DNA of 50,029 nt from Acetobacterium malicum subsp. dehalogenans DSM 11527 (GTDB lineage: Bacteria; Bacillota; Clostridia; Eubacteriales; Eubacteriaceae): contig NZ_AXAC01000036.1 in NCBI RefSeq assembly GCF_000472665.1, positions 1 through 50,029 of the forward strand, given 5' to 3'. Numbering within the stretch: position 1 is the stretch's first letter; each line of letters opens with the position of its first letter. The notes under the pieces were generated by a model. It was given only the letters and a program-made list of their open reading frames with translations, made no database searches and was not told where the DNA came from. Both the position numbers and the translations under genes were made by a program. Positions 18,379-26,068 of this stretch are shown piece after piece.

Positions 18379-18407
18379 ATTATATCATAAGATAATTAGA
18401 CCGTCGA
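18379..18407 (-). promoter_or_regulatory. mutL promoter with extended -10, ending at the start codon
   Basis: On the minus strand TCGACG (18407-18402), a 17-base spacer and TATAAT (18384-18379) with an upstream TG form a good sigma-A promoter. Only seven bases separate the -10 box from the mutL ATG. Confidence 0.65.
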
Positions 18408-18420
18408 CAAAACCTGGTAG

Positions 18421-18449
18421 AAAAAAAGGAGCTGTCATCTGACAGCTCC
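18421..18449 (-). terminator. Terminator between lon and mutL
   Basis: ggagctgtca (18428-18437) and tgacagctcc (18440-18449) form a strong stem, followed on the minus strand by seven T. It ends either the lon transcript or the RNA lying behind it. Confidence 0.9.
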
Positions 18450-18605
18450 CTTAATCACGGAGTGGTTTGTGCTAAACTTACCTTTTAAATCAGGCGTTCA
18501 TCCCCAGAGCGAAAAGGGGTTGCTGACCCAATGGTTCAGGCATTTGCCTTAACAACACTTACTAGCCTGTCCGGTTCTGCTTAAGACTTATTTCTACTCC
18601 TTTAA
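18450..18605 (-). ncRNA. Candidate structured RNA or long 3' UTR after lon (family unknown)
   Basis: About 155 bases without a coding frame lie between the lon stop and its terminator. The minus-strand sequence can fold in a nested way. CTTAA pairs with TTAAG and CGGA with TCCG near the ends, CAGGC pairs with GCCTG inside, and local hairpins form from AGGC-AAAT-GCCT and CCCC...GGGG. Its GC content is higher than the neighbouring spacers. No riboswitch consensus I know (T-box, SAM, cobalamin, TPP, lysine, c-di-GMP) matches. It could be a 6S-like RNA, a processed 3' UTR sRNA or simply spacer. No separate promoter is evident. Confidence 0.35.
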
Positions 18606-18617
18606 ATTACAGTAATA

Positions 18618-21005
18618 TTATTCTCCTACCATGCTCAGTTGTACATTAGAATCACCTTTGGGTCTGTTTAATACTGGTTTGCACTCTGGTAACTCAATTC
18701 CCAATGCTTCTTTCAGTACTTCTTCAATGGTTGAAACATGAATGATGGTTAAGGCATTTCGTACTTCTTCAGGAATATCACTGACATCTTTTTCATTATC
18801 TTTTGGTAACAAAATTTTTGTGATGCCACTGCGTTGAGCAGCGATAACCTTTTCCTTAATACCACCAACTGGCAACACCTGACCGCTTAAGGTAATTTCT
18901 CCGGTCATGGAAAGTTTTGAATCCACTGGCTTACCCAGAATCAATGACGCAAGTGCAGTGGTTAGGGTAACCCCGGCAGATGGTCCATCTTTTGGTGTTG
19001 AACCAGATGGTACATGAATATGGGTATCATTTTTGAAATAATCAAAACCATTGGCCAAATCACCCAAACGGGACCGGATCAGGCTCATCGCGATGGTGGC
19101 ACTTTCTTTCATGACATCACCCAGTTGACCGGTTAGGGTTAGCTTGCCACTTCCTGGCATCAAGCTTGCTTCGGTAAAGAGGATTTCTCCACCGACAGCG
19201 GTCCACGCCATTCCAGTTACAACACCAGGCTTGTTATTATCCCCGGCTTTTTCGTGCCGTCTGGTTTTGTTTCCCAATACCTCACTAATATTTTGAGTTG
19301 TGACAACAAATGGCAGGTCAACTTTTTTCGAGACAATTTTCTCTGAAACAACCCGGGCAATTTTTGCCAGTTGTTTGGTCAGGCCTCGAACACCAGCTTC
19401 AGCGGTGTAATTTTCAACGATCGCTTCAACAGCAGTTTCCTCAATCTGAAGCATGTCAGTGGTTAAACCATGATCTTTTAAAACACTTGGTAATAAGTGA
19501 TCAATGGCAATCCGTTTCTTTTCACCATTGGTATAGCTTGACAGTTGAATAATTTCGGCCCGGTCTAACAATGGTGCAGGGATCGTGCTGAGGTCATTAG
19601 CTGTCGCAATAAAGAATACCTCAGATAAATCGTAGGGAATTTCCAGATAATGATCTGAGAAGGTACAGTTTTGCTCTGGATCTAAAACCTCCAGGAGCGC
19701 TGAACCGGGATCACCCTGGTGGGACATACCCATTTTGTCAATCTCATCCAGGATGAAAACTGGGTTTTTTGCTTCAGCGTTGGCAATTCCTTTAATGATT
19801 CGTCCTGGCATTGCACCCAGATATGTTTTACGATGTCCTCGAATTTCAGCTTCATCCCGAACCCCACCTAAGCTGGCTCGTACATATTTGCGATCTAAGG
19901 CTTCGGCAATACTCTTGCCCAAACTGGTTTTTCCGGTTCCCGGAGGTCCCACAAGCAGAAGGATTGAACCTTGTTTATCTTCTTTTAATTTCATCACGGC
20001 CAGATGCTCAATGATTCTTTTTTTCACATCGTCGATGCCAAAGTGGTGAGACTCCAGTACCTGTCTGGCGTGTTCAATATCGATTTCTTTTTTCTCGCTG
20101 GTCCATGGCAGTTCTAAAAGCAAGTCAAGATAATTCATGATAACATTGCTTTCGCCACCGTTCGGCGGTGAGTTTTCAAATTTGCGAACTTCTTTTAAAG
20201 CGATTTTTTTGATATCGGCAGGCATATCTGATTCCAGAACTTTTTTCCGGTAATCAGCTTCTTCTTCGAGTTCCTCGTCCAATTCACCTAGTTCAGCTTT
20301 AATGTTTTTCAATTGTTCCCGAAGCATGGCTTCACGATAGGTTTTATCCTTACGTTGGGAGTATTTTTTGCTGATTTCCAGTTGCAGGTGTACCGAGTCC
20401 TTTTCCCGAATGATATAATCGATAAAACTCAGGGTCCGTTCTTTCAGTGAATCAATCTCCAAAAGAACCTGTTTGCTTTTTAAGGGAATGCCCATCATTG
20501 GGATCGTGTAACCCATAATTTCTTCTAAAGAAGGTAACCCTTCGAGGATGCTGACAAAATACTCAGCCCCTTTGAAATTATGACTTAAATCTTTCATCAG
20601 ACCTTTAATATATAAAATCATTTCCTGTTCTTCATCAGCGTTGATATCAAGGACATCTTCCTGAATGGTGTAAGAAGCAGTAATTTGTTTTTCTTCAAAG
20701 GTGAAATCCAGAACTTTAACACGATTGATGGTGGTAATATCAATAATAAACCCATTATCGGATTTTTGGATATTGTCAAATTTCATTAACACACCGATAC
20801 GATAAAACGAATCAGCCGTCAATTGAACTAATCCTTTATAATCCTTTGTTGATAAACCAATTGCCAGGGTATTATTCTTGATGATCAATTCTTTGATATT
20901 GTTGCCAATATCTTCGTTCACAAAAATACGATTTGAAATCCCCGGATAAATCACAGTTTCTGTGATCGGGATTAATGGTGCGTTTTTGATTTCTAGTGTG
21001 CTCAT
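18618..21005 (-). CDS. lon: ATP-dependent protease Lon
   Basis: A 795-residue AAA+ serine protease. It has the LAN substrate-binding domain at the N-terminus, Walker A GPPGTGKTSLG, Walker B VFILDEIDKM and the protease domain with catalytic Ser in KDGPSAGVT and Lys in GGIKEKVIAA. It acts in the cytosol on misfolded and regulatory proteins. GAGGAAGAAAA precedes the ATG. Only about 40 bases separate it from the upstream marR gene, and no promoter is apparent there. Transcription therefore probably starts at the marR promoter with its palindromic operator, so lon may be controlled by MarR. Confidence 0.97.
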   Translation of the reverse strand: MSTLEIKNAPLIPITETVIYPGISNRIFVNEDIGNNIKELIIKNNTLAIGLSTKDYKGLVQLTADSFYRIGVLMKFDNIQKSDNGFIIDITTINRVKVLDFTFEEKQITASYTIQEDVLDINADEEQEMILYIKGLMKDLSHNFKGAEYFVSILEGLPSLEEIMGYTIPMMGIPLKSKQVLLEIDSLKERTLSFIDYIIREKDSVHLQLEISKKYSQRKDKTYREAMLREQLKNIKAELGELDEELEEEADYRKKVLESDMPADIKKIALKEVRKFENSPPNGGESNVIMNYLDLLLELPWTSEKKEIDIEHARQVLESHHFGIDDVKKRIIEHLAVMKLKEDKQGSILLLVGPPGTGKTSLGKSIAEALDRKYVRASLGGVRDEAEIRGHRKTYLGAMPGRIIKGIANAEAKNPVFILDEIDKMGMSHQGDPGSALLEVLDPEQNCTFSDHYLEIPYDLSEVFFIATANDLSTIPAPLLDRAEIIQLSSYTNGEKKRIAIDHLLPSVLKDHGLTTDMLQIEETAVEAIVENYTAEAGVRGLTKQLAKIARVVSEKIVSKKVDLPFVVTTQNISEVLGNKTRRHEKAGDNNKPGVVTGMAWTAVGGEILFTEASLMPGSGKLTLTGQLGDVMKESATIAMSLIRSRLGDLANGFDYFKNDTHIHVPSGSTPKDGPSAGVTLTTALASLILGKPVDSKLSMTGEITLSGQVLPVGGIKEKVIAAQRSGITKILLPKDNEKDVSDIPEEVRNALTIIHVSTIEEVLKEALGIELPECKPVLNRPKGDSNVQLSMVGE

Positions 21006-21044
21006 TTTTCTTCCTCCTCATCCTCTAATGATTTATTTTGTTTA

Positions 21045-21464
21045 TTAAAGGATTTTGTTTAGTAAGGTGATCAATTGATCCAGTTCTTCATCGGTAAGAC
21101 TGTTTTTAATACGTTCAATAACTTGAATCTGGGTTCTTTCTTCGGATCTGGCAATTGATTTACCCTTTGGTGTAAGATAGATAAAATACACCCTGCCATC
21201 CTCTGGCGAACGTTCCCGATACACACAGCCCATGGAAATAAATTTACTAATCAATTCGGTAATCGTCGGTTTCGAATTTTGCGTTTCCTGAGCCAATTGG
21301 CTAAAGGTAACCCGATAATTCTTGTCGATGACTTTCAGATAATATTTCTGTTTTGAGGTAACATCTTCCGCCTGACACTGGCAGGTTTCATTTTCATGCA
21401 AGGCCGCATCCAGTTTCAGCAGTTTATGATAAGCCTCATATAATTCATTTTTTTTACATGTCAT
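21045..21464 (-). CDS. MarR-family transcriptional regulator, Cys-rich at the N-terminus
   Basis: A 139-residue winged-helix repressor. The recognition region is VTFSQLAQETQNSKPTITEL and the wing contains ERSPEDGRVYFIYLTPKGK. Unusually the N-terminal part holds several cysteines (MTCKK and NETCQCQ), which could bind a metal or sense redox state. GGGTGAT is correctly spaced for the ATG at 21464, while a TTG four codons upstream is less likely. A palindrome directly downstream of its own -10 box recurs at the feoAAB promoter, so autorepression and control of iron uptake are likely but unproven. lon follows in the same direction. Confidence 0.88.
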   Translation of the reverse strand: MTCKKNELYEAYHKLLKLDAALHENETCQCQAEDVTSKQKYYLKVIDKNYRVTFSQLAQETQNSKPTITELISKFISMGCVYRERSPEDGRVYFIYLTPKGKSIARSEERTQIQVIERIKNSLTDEELDQLITLLNKIL

Positions 21465-21484
21465 ATTATCACCCAACTTTTTAT

Positions 21485-21505
21485 TAGTTAGTGCTTACCT
21501 AACTA
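21485..21505 (-). promoter_or_regulatory. Palindromic operator of marR-lon
   Basis: TAGTTAG (21485-21491) and CTAACTA (21499-21505) are perfect 7-base arms around seven bases. The block TTAGTTAGTGCTTACC matches TTAGTTAATGCTAACC at the feo promoter. It lies just after the predicted transcription start. Confidence 0.7.
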
Positions 21506-21514
21506 CTTGTTATT

Positions 21515-21543
21515 AGTATAGCTCCATGTGCCATTATTGTCAA
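21515..21543 (-). promoter_or_regulatory. marR promoter
   Basis: On the minus strand a perfect TTGACA (21543-21538) is followed after 17 bases by TATACT (21520-21515). Confidence 0.8.
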
Positions 21544-21693
21544 TAAAAGGTTAGGCTTATTCGGAATCGTTAAGCTTTACTTAATTTTTCTACTTCATTC
21601 ACTCTTGATAAATCGTCTTTAATCCGCTATTGAACAGAACTTATCGGACTATTATTAAAAAGATTCGTGTCTAATCCTTTATCACTCTACATA

Positions 21694-21722
21694 TTGACAA
21701 AAATCACTTGAAAGGCTATGAT
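21694..21722 (+). promoter_or_regulatory. Promoter of the parvulin gene
   Basis: TTGACA (21694-21699), a 17-base spacer and TATGAT (21717-21722) lie about 40 bases before the start codon. Confidence 0.75.
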
Positions 21723-21762
21723 TTTAGGATAATAAATTAATTTGGACCAAAAGGAGACTATT

Positions 21763-22521
21763 ATGGAAAAAACACCTTTGGCTTCCGTGGCTGGTAAAAC
21801 GATTTACACCGCGGATTTAGATGCCTTAATAAAACAATTACCCCAGGAACAGGCGAATCAGTTTACTTCAAAAGAAGGACGACGTCAATTACTGGAAGAA
21901 CTCATTGCCCAGGAACTTTTTTATTTAGAAGGTAAAGAAGCAAAGGTCGATGAAAGCGAAGAGTTTCAAAAAATGCTCATTGATGCCGAAGAAAAACTTC
22001 TTAAAACCCATATGATTGCAAAATTCATGATGGACATCGCCGTGCCGGATGAAGAAGTTCAGAAATTCTATGATGAAAACCCTAATCAGTTCATTGCTCC
22101 AGACAGCATTCGTGCCAGCCATATTCTTTTACCCAACGAGGAACAAGCTGTAACCATTATTGACGAAATCAAAAACGGCAAATCCTTTGAAGCAGCGGCA
22201 AGAGAGTATTCCATTTGTCCTTCCAACGAAAAAGGTGGAGATTTGAGCTATTTTTCCAAAGGCCAGATGGTTCCCGAATTTGAAACGGCTGCCTTTGCAC
22301 TGGAAATTGATGAAATGACTGAACTGCCTGTGCAAACCCAATTTGGTTTCCATATTATCAAGCTGACCGACCGCAAGATTGCTCAAACGATTCCCTTTGA
22401 TGCCGTCAAGGAGAATGCCCGCAATTACTTACTGCGTGAAAAACAGAACAAAGCATTTATCGGCAAGGTCGAAGACCTCAAACAAAAATATCCAGTTAAA
22501 ATGGAAACAAGTACCCTATAA
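21763..22521 (+). CDS. PpiC/parvulin-type peptidyl-prolyl isomerase, probably cytoplasmic
   Basis: A 252-residue protein. A helical SurA-N-like domain (about 1-115) is followed by one parvulin domain: IRASHILLPNEEQ, KNGKSFEAAAREYSICPS, GGDLSYFSKGQMVPEFETAAFAL and QTQFGFHIIKLTDRK. It has neither signal peptide nor lipobox, unlike the secreted PrsA proteins of Firmicutes, so it likely acts as a cytosolic foldase. A TTG at 21742 begins the longest frame, but AAGGAG immediately before the ATG at 21763 decides the start. It is monocistronic and ends at a strong terminator. Confidence 0.92.
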   Translation: MEKTPLASVAGKTIYTADLDALIKQLPQEQANQFTSKEGRRQLLEELIAQELFYLEGKEAKVDESEEFQKMLIDAEEKLLKTHMIAKFMMDIAVPDEEVQKFYDENPNQFIAPDSIRASHILLPNEEQAVTIIDEIKNGKSFEAAAREYSICPSNEKGGDLSYFSKGQMVPEFETAAFALEIDEMTELPVQTQFGFHIIKLTDRKIAQTIPFDAVKENARNYLLREKQNKAFIGKVEDLKQKYPVKMETSTL

Positions 22522-22522
22522 C

Positions 22523-22562
22523 AAAAAAGACCGAAGCAATTTCTATGCTTCGGTCTTTTTTG
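22523..22562 (+). terminator. Terminator of the parvulin gene, probably bidirectional
   Basis: AAAAAAGACCGAAGCA and TGCTTCGGTCTTTTTT form a 16-bp stem around a 7-base loop. A-tract and T-tract flank it on both sides, so it can also end the small minus-strand gene next to it. Confidence 0.93.
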
Positions 22563-22588
22563 ATACTCTGGCCGTTCCGTTTTTCTTT

Positions 22589-22756
22589 CTATTCTTCGTC
22601 CTGATTTTTACAACACCCTTTGCCAATAAATCGGTGACCGATGATGAACCCGGCAATCGTAAAGGCAATTGTGAGTGCAACTAAGGCGCAAGGGACAATT
22701 TTATCCTTGTGAGCCATTACGCAGCATTGGCTGTCTTCATTCTTATTACAACACAT
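22589..22756 (-). CDS. 55-residue Cys-rich single-pass membrane peptide
   Basis: Translation from ATG at 22756 gives a 55-residue protein. A short Cys-rich head (MCCNKNEDSQCC) is followed by one hydrophobic helix at about 21-40 (VPCALVALTIAFTIAGFIIG), a basic turn and a tail with another Cys pair (GKGCCKNQDEE). GGAGGAAATAAA sits exactly before the ATG, which strongly supports a real gene. Seven cysteines, in pairs on both sides of the helix, suggest metal or thiol chemistry at the membrane. I recognise no family. It runs convergent to the parvulin gene and shares its terminator. Confidence 0.75.
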   Translation of the reverse strand: MCCNKNEDSQCCVMAHKDKIVPCALVALTIAFTIAGFIIGHRFIGKGCCKNQDEE

Positions 22757-22901
22757 TTTATTTCCTCCAGTTTACTTTATTTTATAATCTGATTTGTACC
22801 CTTATTTTTACTTTTAAATCACGAGGTCTATCGTACACCTCGTCACAGCATTTTTAACAAAATTTGAGATTTCCGGTTTTTAAAAATCTGTTAAACCGCT
22901 G

Positions 22902-22937
22902 AAAAAATCCAGCCGGTACACTTTATCCGGCTGGATC
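22902..22937 (-). terminator. Terminator of the YjfB-like gene
   Basis: ATCCAGCCGG and CCGGCTGGAT form a 10-bp stem; on the minus strand it continues into six T. It lies directly after the stop at 22942. Confidence 0.88.
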
Positions 22938-22941
22938 CTTT

Positions 22942-23148
22942 TTAAACCGAGATATCCAACAACTGGCCAATATTGGGGTCCGGTGCGGGACCTGCTACAG
23001 CTGCTGCCGGCGATGCTGTTTCCACCATTGCCACCATATCCGCCATTTGCTCGGTCCCAGTCTCCATGGCCATCTTCATCACCGATATACTGGCCTGTTG
23101 AGCGACCTGCATTTGACTCATTCCCATCGAAAGTGCTGCAATATCCAT
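22942..23148 (-). CDS. YjfB-family putative motility-associated small protein
   Basis: A 68-residue protein beginning MDIAALSMGMSQMQVAQQAS and continuing with SVMKMAMETGTEQ, an Ala/Met-rich helix typical of the YjfB family. The C-terminus LLDISV is also family-like. YjfB of Bacillus subtilis is linked to the motility regulon, but no function is known. AAAGGTGGAATAAAC precedes the ATG. I looked for a sigma-D type promoter upstream and saw no convincing one. It is monocistronic with its own terminator. Confidence 0.82.
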   Translation of the reverse strand: MDIAALSMGMSQMQVAQQASISVMKMAMETGTEQMADMVAMVETASPAAAVAGPAPDPNIGQLLDISV

Positions 23149-23349
23149 GTTTATTCCACCTTTCTTGCGGGTGATCCATGTACTCTTTCATGAATCAACT
23201 CCATCAAATTTAATCTCTGCCGTTTATTAAGTGCAGAACATACCTATATTTGTTATCGTATTAATTTGTATTTACTTAAACATTATATCACAATTTCAGA
23301 AATAATCCTTTAATCATCGATTAATTGATAGGGAATCTACAGATTTTGA

Positions 23350-24726
23350 TTATATAAGTATTTTTGCCAGGATAAAAATTGCGGCCATCGCTGTCGCCCC
23401 CATAATGAGGGTCAATAGGGTCTGCGTTTTATAGCCATCCTGGGCCTCCATGCCGCCAAAGTTTGTCACCACCCAAAAGTAACTGTCATTTGCATGGGAT
23501 ACAGTCATTCCCCCCGCACCAATAGCTAGTACAGTCAGAGTCGCTGCCATCGGGCTGGTCAAACCTAACGCTGACATCATCGAGGTGGGATCTGAGTAGA
23601 TTCCCATAATTCCTGCTGTGGTTGTCATTGCGACGGTTGAAGATCCTTGCGCGGTTTTTAAGATGGCCGCAATTAAAAACGGAAAAAAGATCCCGGCCTG
23701 GGAAATGAAACGCGCATTTACTTCAATAAAGTCAACAAAGCCGGCGGCTACAATTACCTTACCTAAAACCCCGCCAGCAGCTGTGACAAAAAGGATCGGT
23801 CCCACTACCTTTAAGGTTTCATTAGTCAACTCATAAAAATCAGCCATCTTCTTTGTTGAAATTAACAGGCCCAAGGCACATAGCAAGCCAACCGTCAAGG
23901 CAATCATCGGCGTCCCTAAAAAAATCAAAAGCTGTCCCGGCATTCCGGCAATAGCAAGCAAACTGGTAAGTGACCCCAGCGCCATCAGCAAAATGGGTAC
24001 TAGAATGGGAGAAAGCGAAGCTAAACCGCCAGGTATTTCACCATACTCGGCAACCAGTTCCGTAACACTCTTTTGATAATCCAAATCCCCCACTTCATCC
24101 CGCGAACGCACTTTTCTACCAATAAATTTGGCAAATATCAGAGCGGCAATCAAAGTTGGTACAGAAACCAGGGTGCCCACACCGATGACCAGTAGCAGAT
24201 TATTACCAACACCCAGGGATCCTGCTGCAGCAATTGGTCCCGGTGTTGGTGGAATAAAAACATGGGCCGTATAAAGCCCTGCCGATAAGGCTACGGTCAT
24301 GGCCACTGATGAGTTTCTGATTTTCGCGCACATTGCCTTGCGAATTGGATTCAAGATCACAAACCCGCTGTCACAGAAAACCGGTACTGCCACAATCCAT
24401 CCCATTATCATTAAAGCCAGCTCCGGGTTTTTGGGGCCAATCACCTTTACTACCATGTCTGCCAGTTTAATCGCGGCTCCTGTTTTTTCCAGTATCAGCC
24501 CAATTAATGCACCTAGAATAATTACGATCCCGATGCTTGTGAAAATTCCTGCAAAACCGGACCCCAAAATTCCGGGAATCTCAGCAAGTGGCAACCCTAC
24601 TATTAGTGCAAGCAACAATGAAACGCCCATAATCGCTAGAAAGGGATGTACTCCCCATCTGGAAATGGCCAAAATCATCAAACTTATTGCGATCACAAAT
24701 GTAATCATCAAAGCTAAACCGGTCAT
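23350..24726 (-). CDS. GntP-family permease (gluconate/organic acid:H+ symporter)
   Basis: A 458-residue membrane protein with about 12 hydrophobic segments. Family segments include GIVIILGALIGLILEKTGAA, MGWIVAVPVFCDSGFVIL near 120, and IGAGGMTVSHANDSYFWVVT near the end. GntP members import gluconate or related hydroxy acids such as glycerate; no kinase or dehydratase gene lies nearby to fix the substrate. The longest frame starts with a TTG at 24756, but AAAGGGGAATTTT before the ATG at 24726 sets the start. Confidence 0.92.
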   Translation of the reverse strand: MTGLALMITFVIAISLMILAISRWGVHPFLAIMGVSLLLALIVGLPLAEIPGILGSGFAGIFTSIGIVIILGALIGLILEKTGAAIKLADMVVKVIGPKNPELALMIMGWIVAVPVFCDSGFVILNPIRKAMCAKIRNSSVAMTVALSAGLYTAHVFIPPTPGPIAAAGSLGVGNNLLLVIGVGTLVSVPTLIAALIFAKFIGRKVRSRDEVGDLDYQKSVTELVAEYGEIPGGLASLSPILVPILLMALGSLTSLLAIAGMPGQLLIFLGTPMIALTVGLLCALGLLISTKKMADFYELTNETLKVVGPILFVTAAGGVLGKVIVAAGFVDFIEVNARFISQAGIFFPFLIAAILKTAQGSSTVAMTTTAGIMGIYSDPTSMMSALGLTSPMAATLTVLAIGAGGMTVSHANDSYFWVVTNFGGMEAQDGYKTQTLLTLIMGATAMAAIFILAKILI

Positions 24727-24877
24727 AAAATTCCCCTTTATTGATTTTATCAGCAATTGAATTGATCTAAAAGATGGGCACTTCTTTTTCTCTTTTTAAT
24801 TTATAATTCTGAGGAAGTTTACCTAAAATAACGGATCATTCATTTTAATCAGCATTTCTTTTGCCATCAAAATATGT

Positions 24878-24883
24878 TATGAT
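24878..24883 (+). promoter_or_regulatory. Extended -10 box before the small lipoprotein gene
   Basis: TGT precedes TATGAT (24878-24883), about 44 bases before the start codon; the -35 region is weak. Confidence 0.4.
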
Positions 24884-24926
24884 TGAAAAATGCAATAAGT
24901 GTCAAAAATAGTTAAGGAGAATAACT

Positions 24927-25343
24927 TTGAAAAAGAAACTGTATTTAATAGGTGTTCTTATCCTCTGTATTGTAACGCTGTCCGGCTGTATCTCTTCAGC
25001 TGAAAAAAAATCTGATCAGCTGGGTCTGGAATCCAGCGACCGCTATGAACTCCTCATTGGACTGAATGATGTGGGTACTGGCAAACAGGTTATGGATACC
25101 CAGGAAGCCATTGAAATAATTAAAATGAAACTGTTAAGCCATGTCAGTGGTGTCACCATTACAGTATCAAATGGTTATTATTATGTTGGGGCTTTTATTG
25201 TCGATGAAACGACCTTAAACTGCGTGATTTATGGTGCCGATGACGAATCCATCGCCGCCTTAGTTGATGAAATCAACAGCGATATGAATGTCTCTGTGCT
25301 GGTATCAAAAACCCCCAGCCAATACCGTCTGATCACACCATAA
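24927..25343 (+). CDS. Small lipoprotein of unknown function
   Basis: A 138-residue protein with a signal peptide (MKKKLYLIGVLILCIVTLSGC) and lipobox LSGC, so it is probably anchored on the outer face of the membrane. The mature part (RYELLIGLNDVGTGKQVMD onward) looks like a small alpha/beta fold of alternating strands and helices. I recognise no family with confidence; the DUF3574 group has a broadly similar layout. The start is TTG, the only reasonable start: AAGGAG stands seven bases before it. The stop is followed 34 bases later by the end of the convergent HAD gene. Confidence 0.78.
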   Translation: MKKKLYLIGVLILCIVTLSGCISSAEKKSDQLGLESSDRYELLIGLNDVGTGKQVMDTQEAIEIIKMKLLSHVSGVTITVSNGYYYVGAFIVDETTLNCVIYGADDESIAALVDEINSDMNVSVLVSKTPSQYRLITP

Positions 25344-25377
25344 AACACAGTGGCACGATTAAAATACCCTTATTTCT

Positions 25378-26052
25378 TCAGTCCTTCTGGTAGAAGTCTG
25401 ATCTAATTGAGGGTTTATTTTTTGTTCTGACAATCTCAATAACGTCCCATATGTTGTCAATCATAAAAGTGGGCTTGCACTTTTCAAGTGCCGAGGGGGT
25501 ATTATATCCCCAGTTCACCGCGACCACATCCACCCCAACCTTATGACAGGCTTCGATGTCACGAACCTCGTCCCCGACATAGAGCATCTCGCCTGGTCTA
25601 ATGTCATGTTTTCGCAGAACTTTTTTGATTTTTTTTGACTTGGATAAGAGCGCCGAACACATAATAAATTCGATCTCATGACTGATATCATAGGTTGTCA
25701 GAAAATCAGAAACCGTTTTTTTTATATTTGAAGTGAGAATTCCAATATGGTTGGTTTCCTTTCTCAGCGCCGTAAAAAAATCGTGAATATCTGCTGCAAA
25801 AGCATGAATTTCGGTTGATTCCTTTCGCATCATCTTTTGTCCATCCCGAAGCGCTCGGGGAAATTGGTAAAAGGGAATGTCCACAATTTCTTTGATTTCT
25901 TTGACATGGAGATTCTTAATATGCTGTAATTCTTCCATGGTCACGGTGCTGTATTTATACTTTGTCGCCAGTTCATTGTATATATTAAAGGCTTTCTCTT
26001 CGGTATCCGCAAGGGTACCGTCAAAATCGAAAACCACACATTTATAGGTCAT
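25378..26052 (-). CDS. HAD-superfamily phosphatase (phosphoglycolate phosphatase-like)
   Basis: A 224-residue hydrolase. Motif I is FDFDGTLAD with the two catalytic Asp, motif II ILTSNIKK, motif III Lys in the KSKKIKKVL segment and motif IV YVGDEVRDIEA. A helical cap (about 15-85) places it in subfamily I. The substrate is probably a small phosphorylated metabolite. It follows the PAS/GGDEF gene by 16 bases with AGGAG before the ATG, so the two are likely one operon. Confidence 0.87.
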   Translation of the reverse strand: MTYKCVVFDFDGTLADTEEKAFNIYNELATKYKYSTVTMEELQHIKNLHVKEIKEIVDIPFYQFPRALRDGQKMMRKESTEIHAFAADIHDFFTALRKETNHIGILTSNIKKTVSDFLTTYDISHEIEFIMCSALLSKSKKIKKVLRKHDIRPGEMLYVGDEVRDIEACHKVGVDVVAVNWGYNTPSALEKCKPTFMIDNIWDVIEIVRTKNKPSIRSDFYQKD

Positions 26053-26068
26053 AGATGACTCCTCTAAT

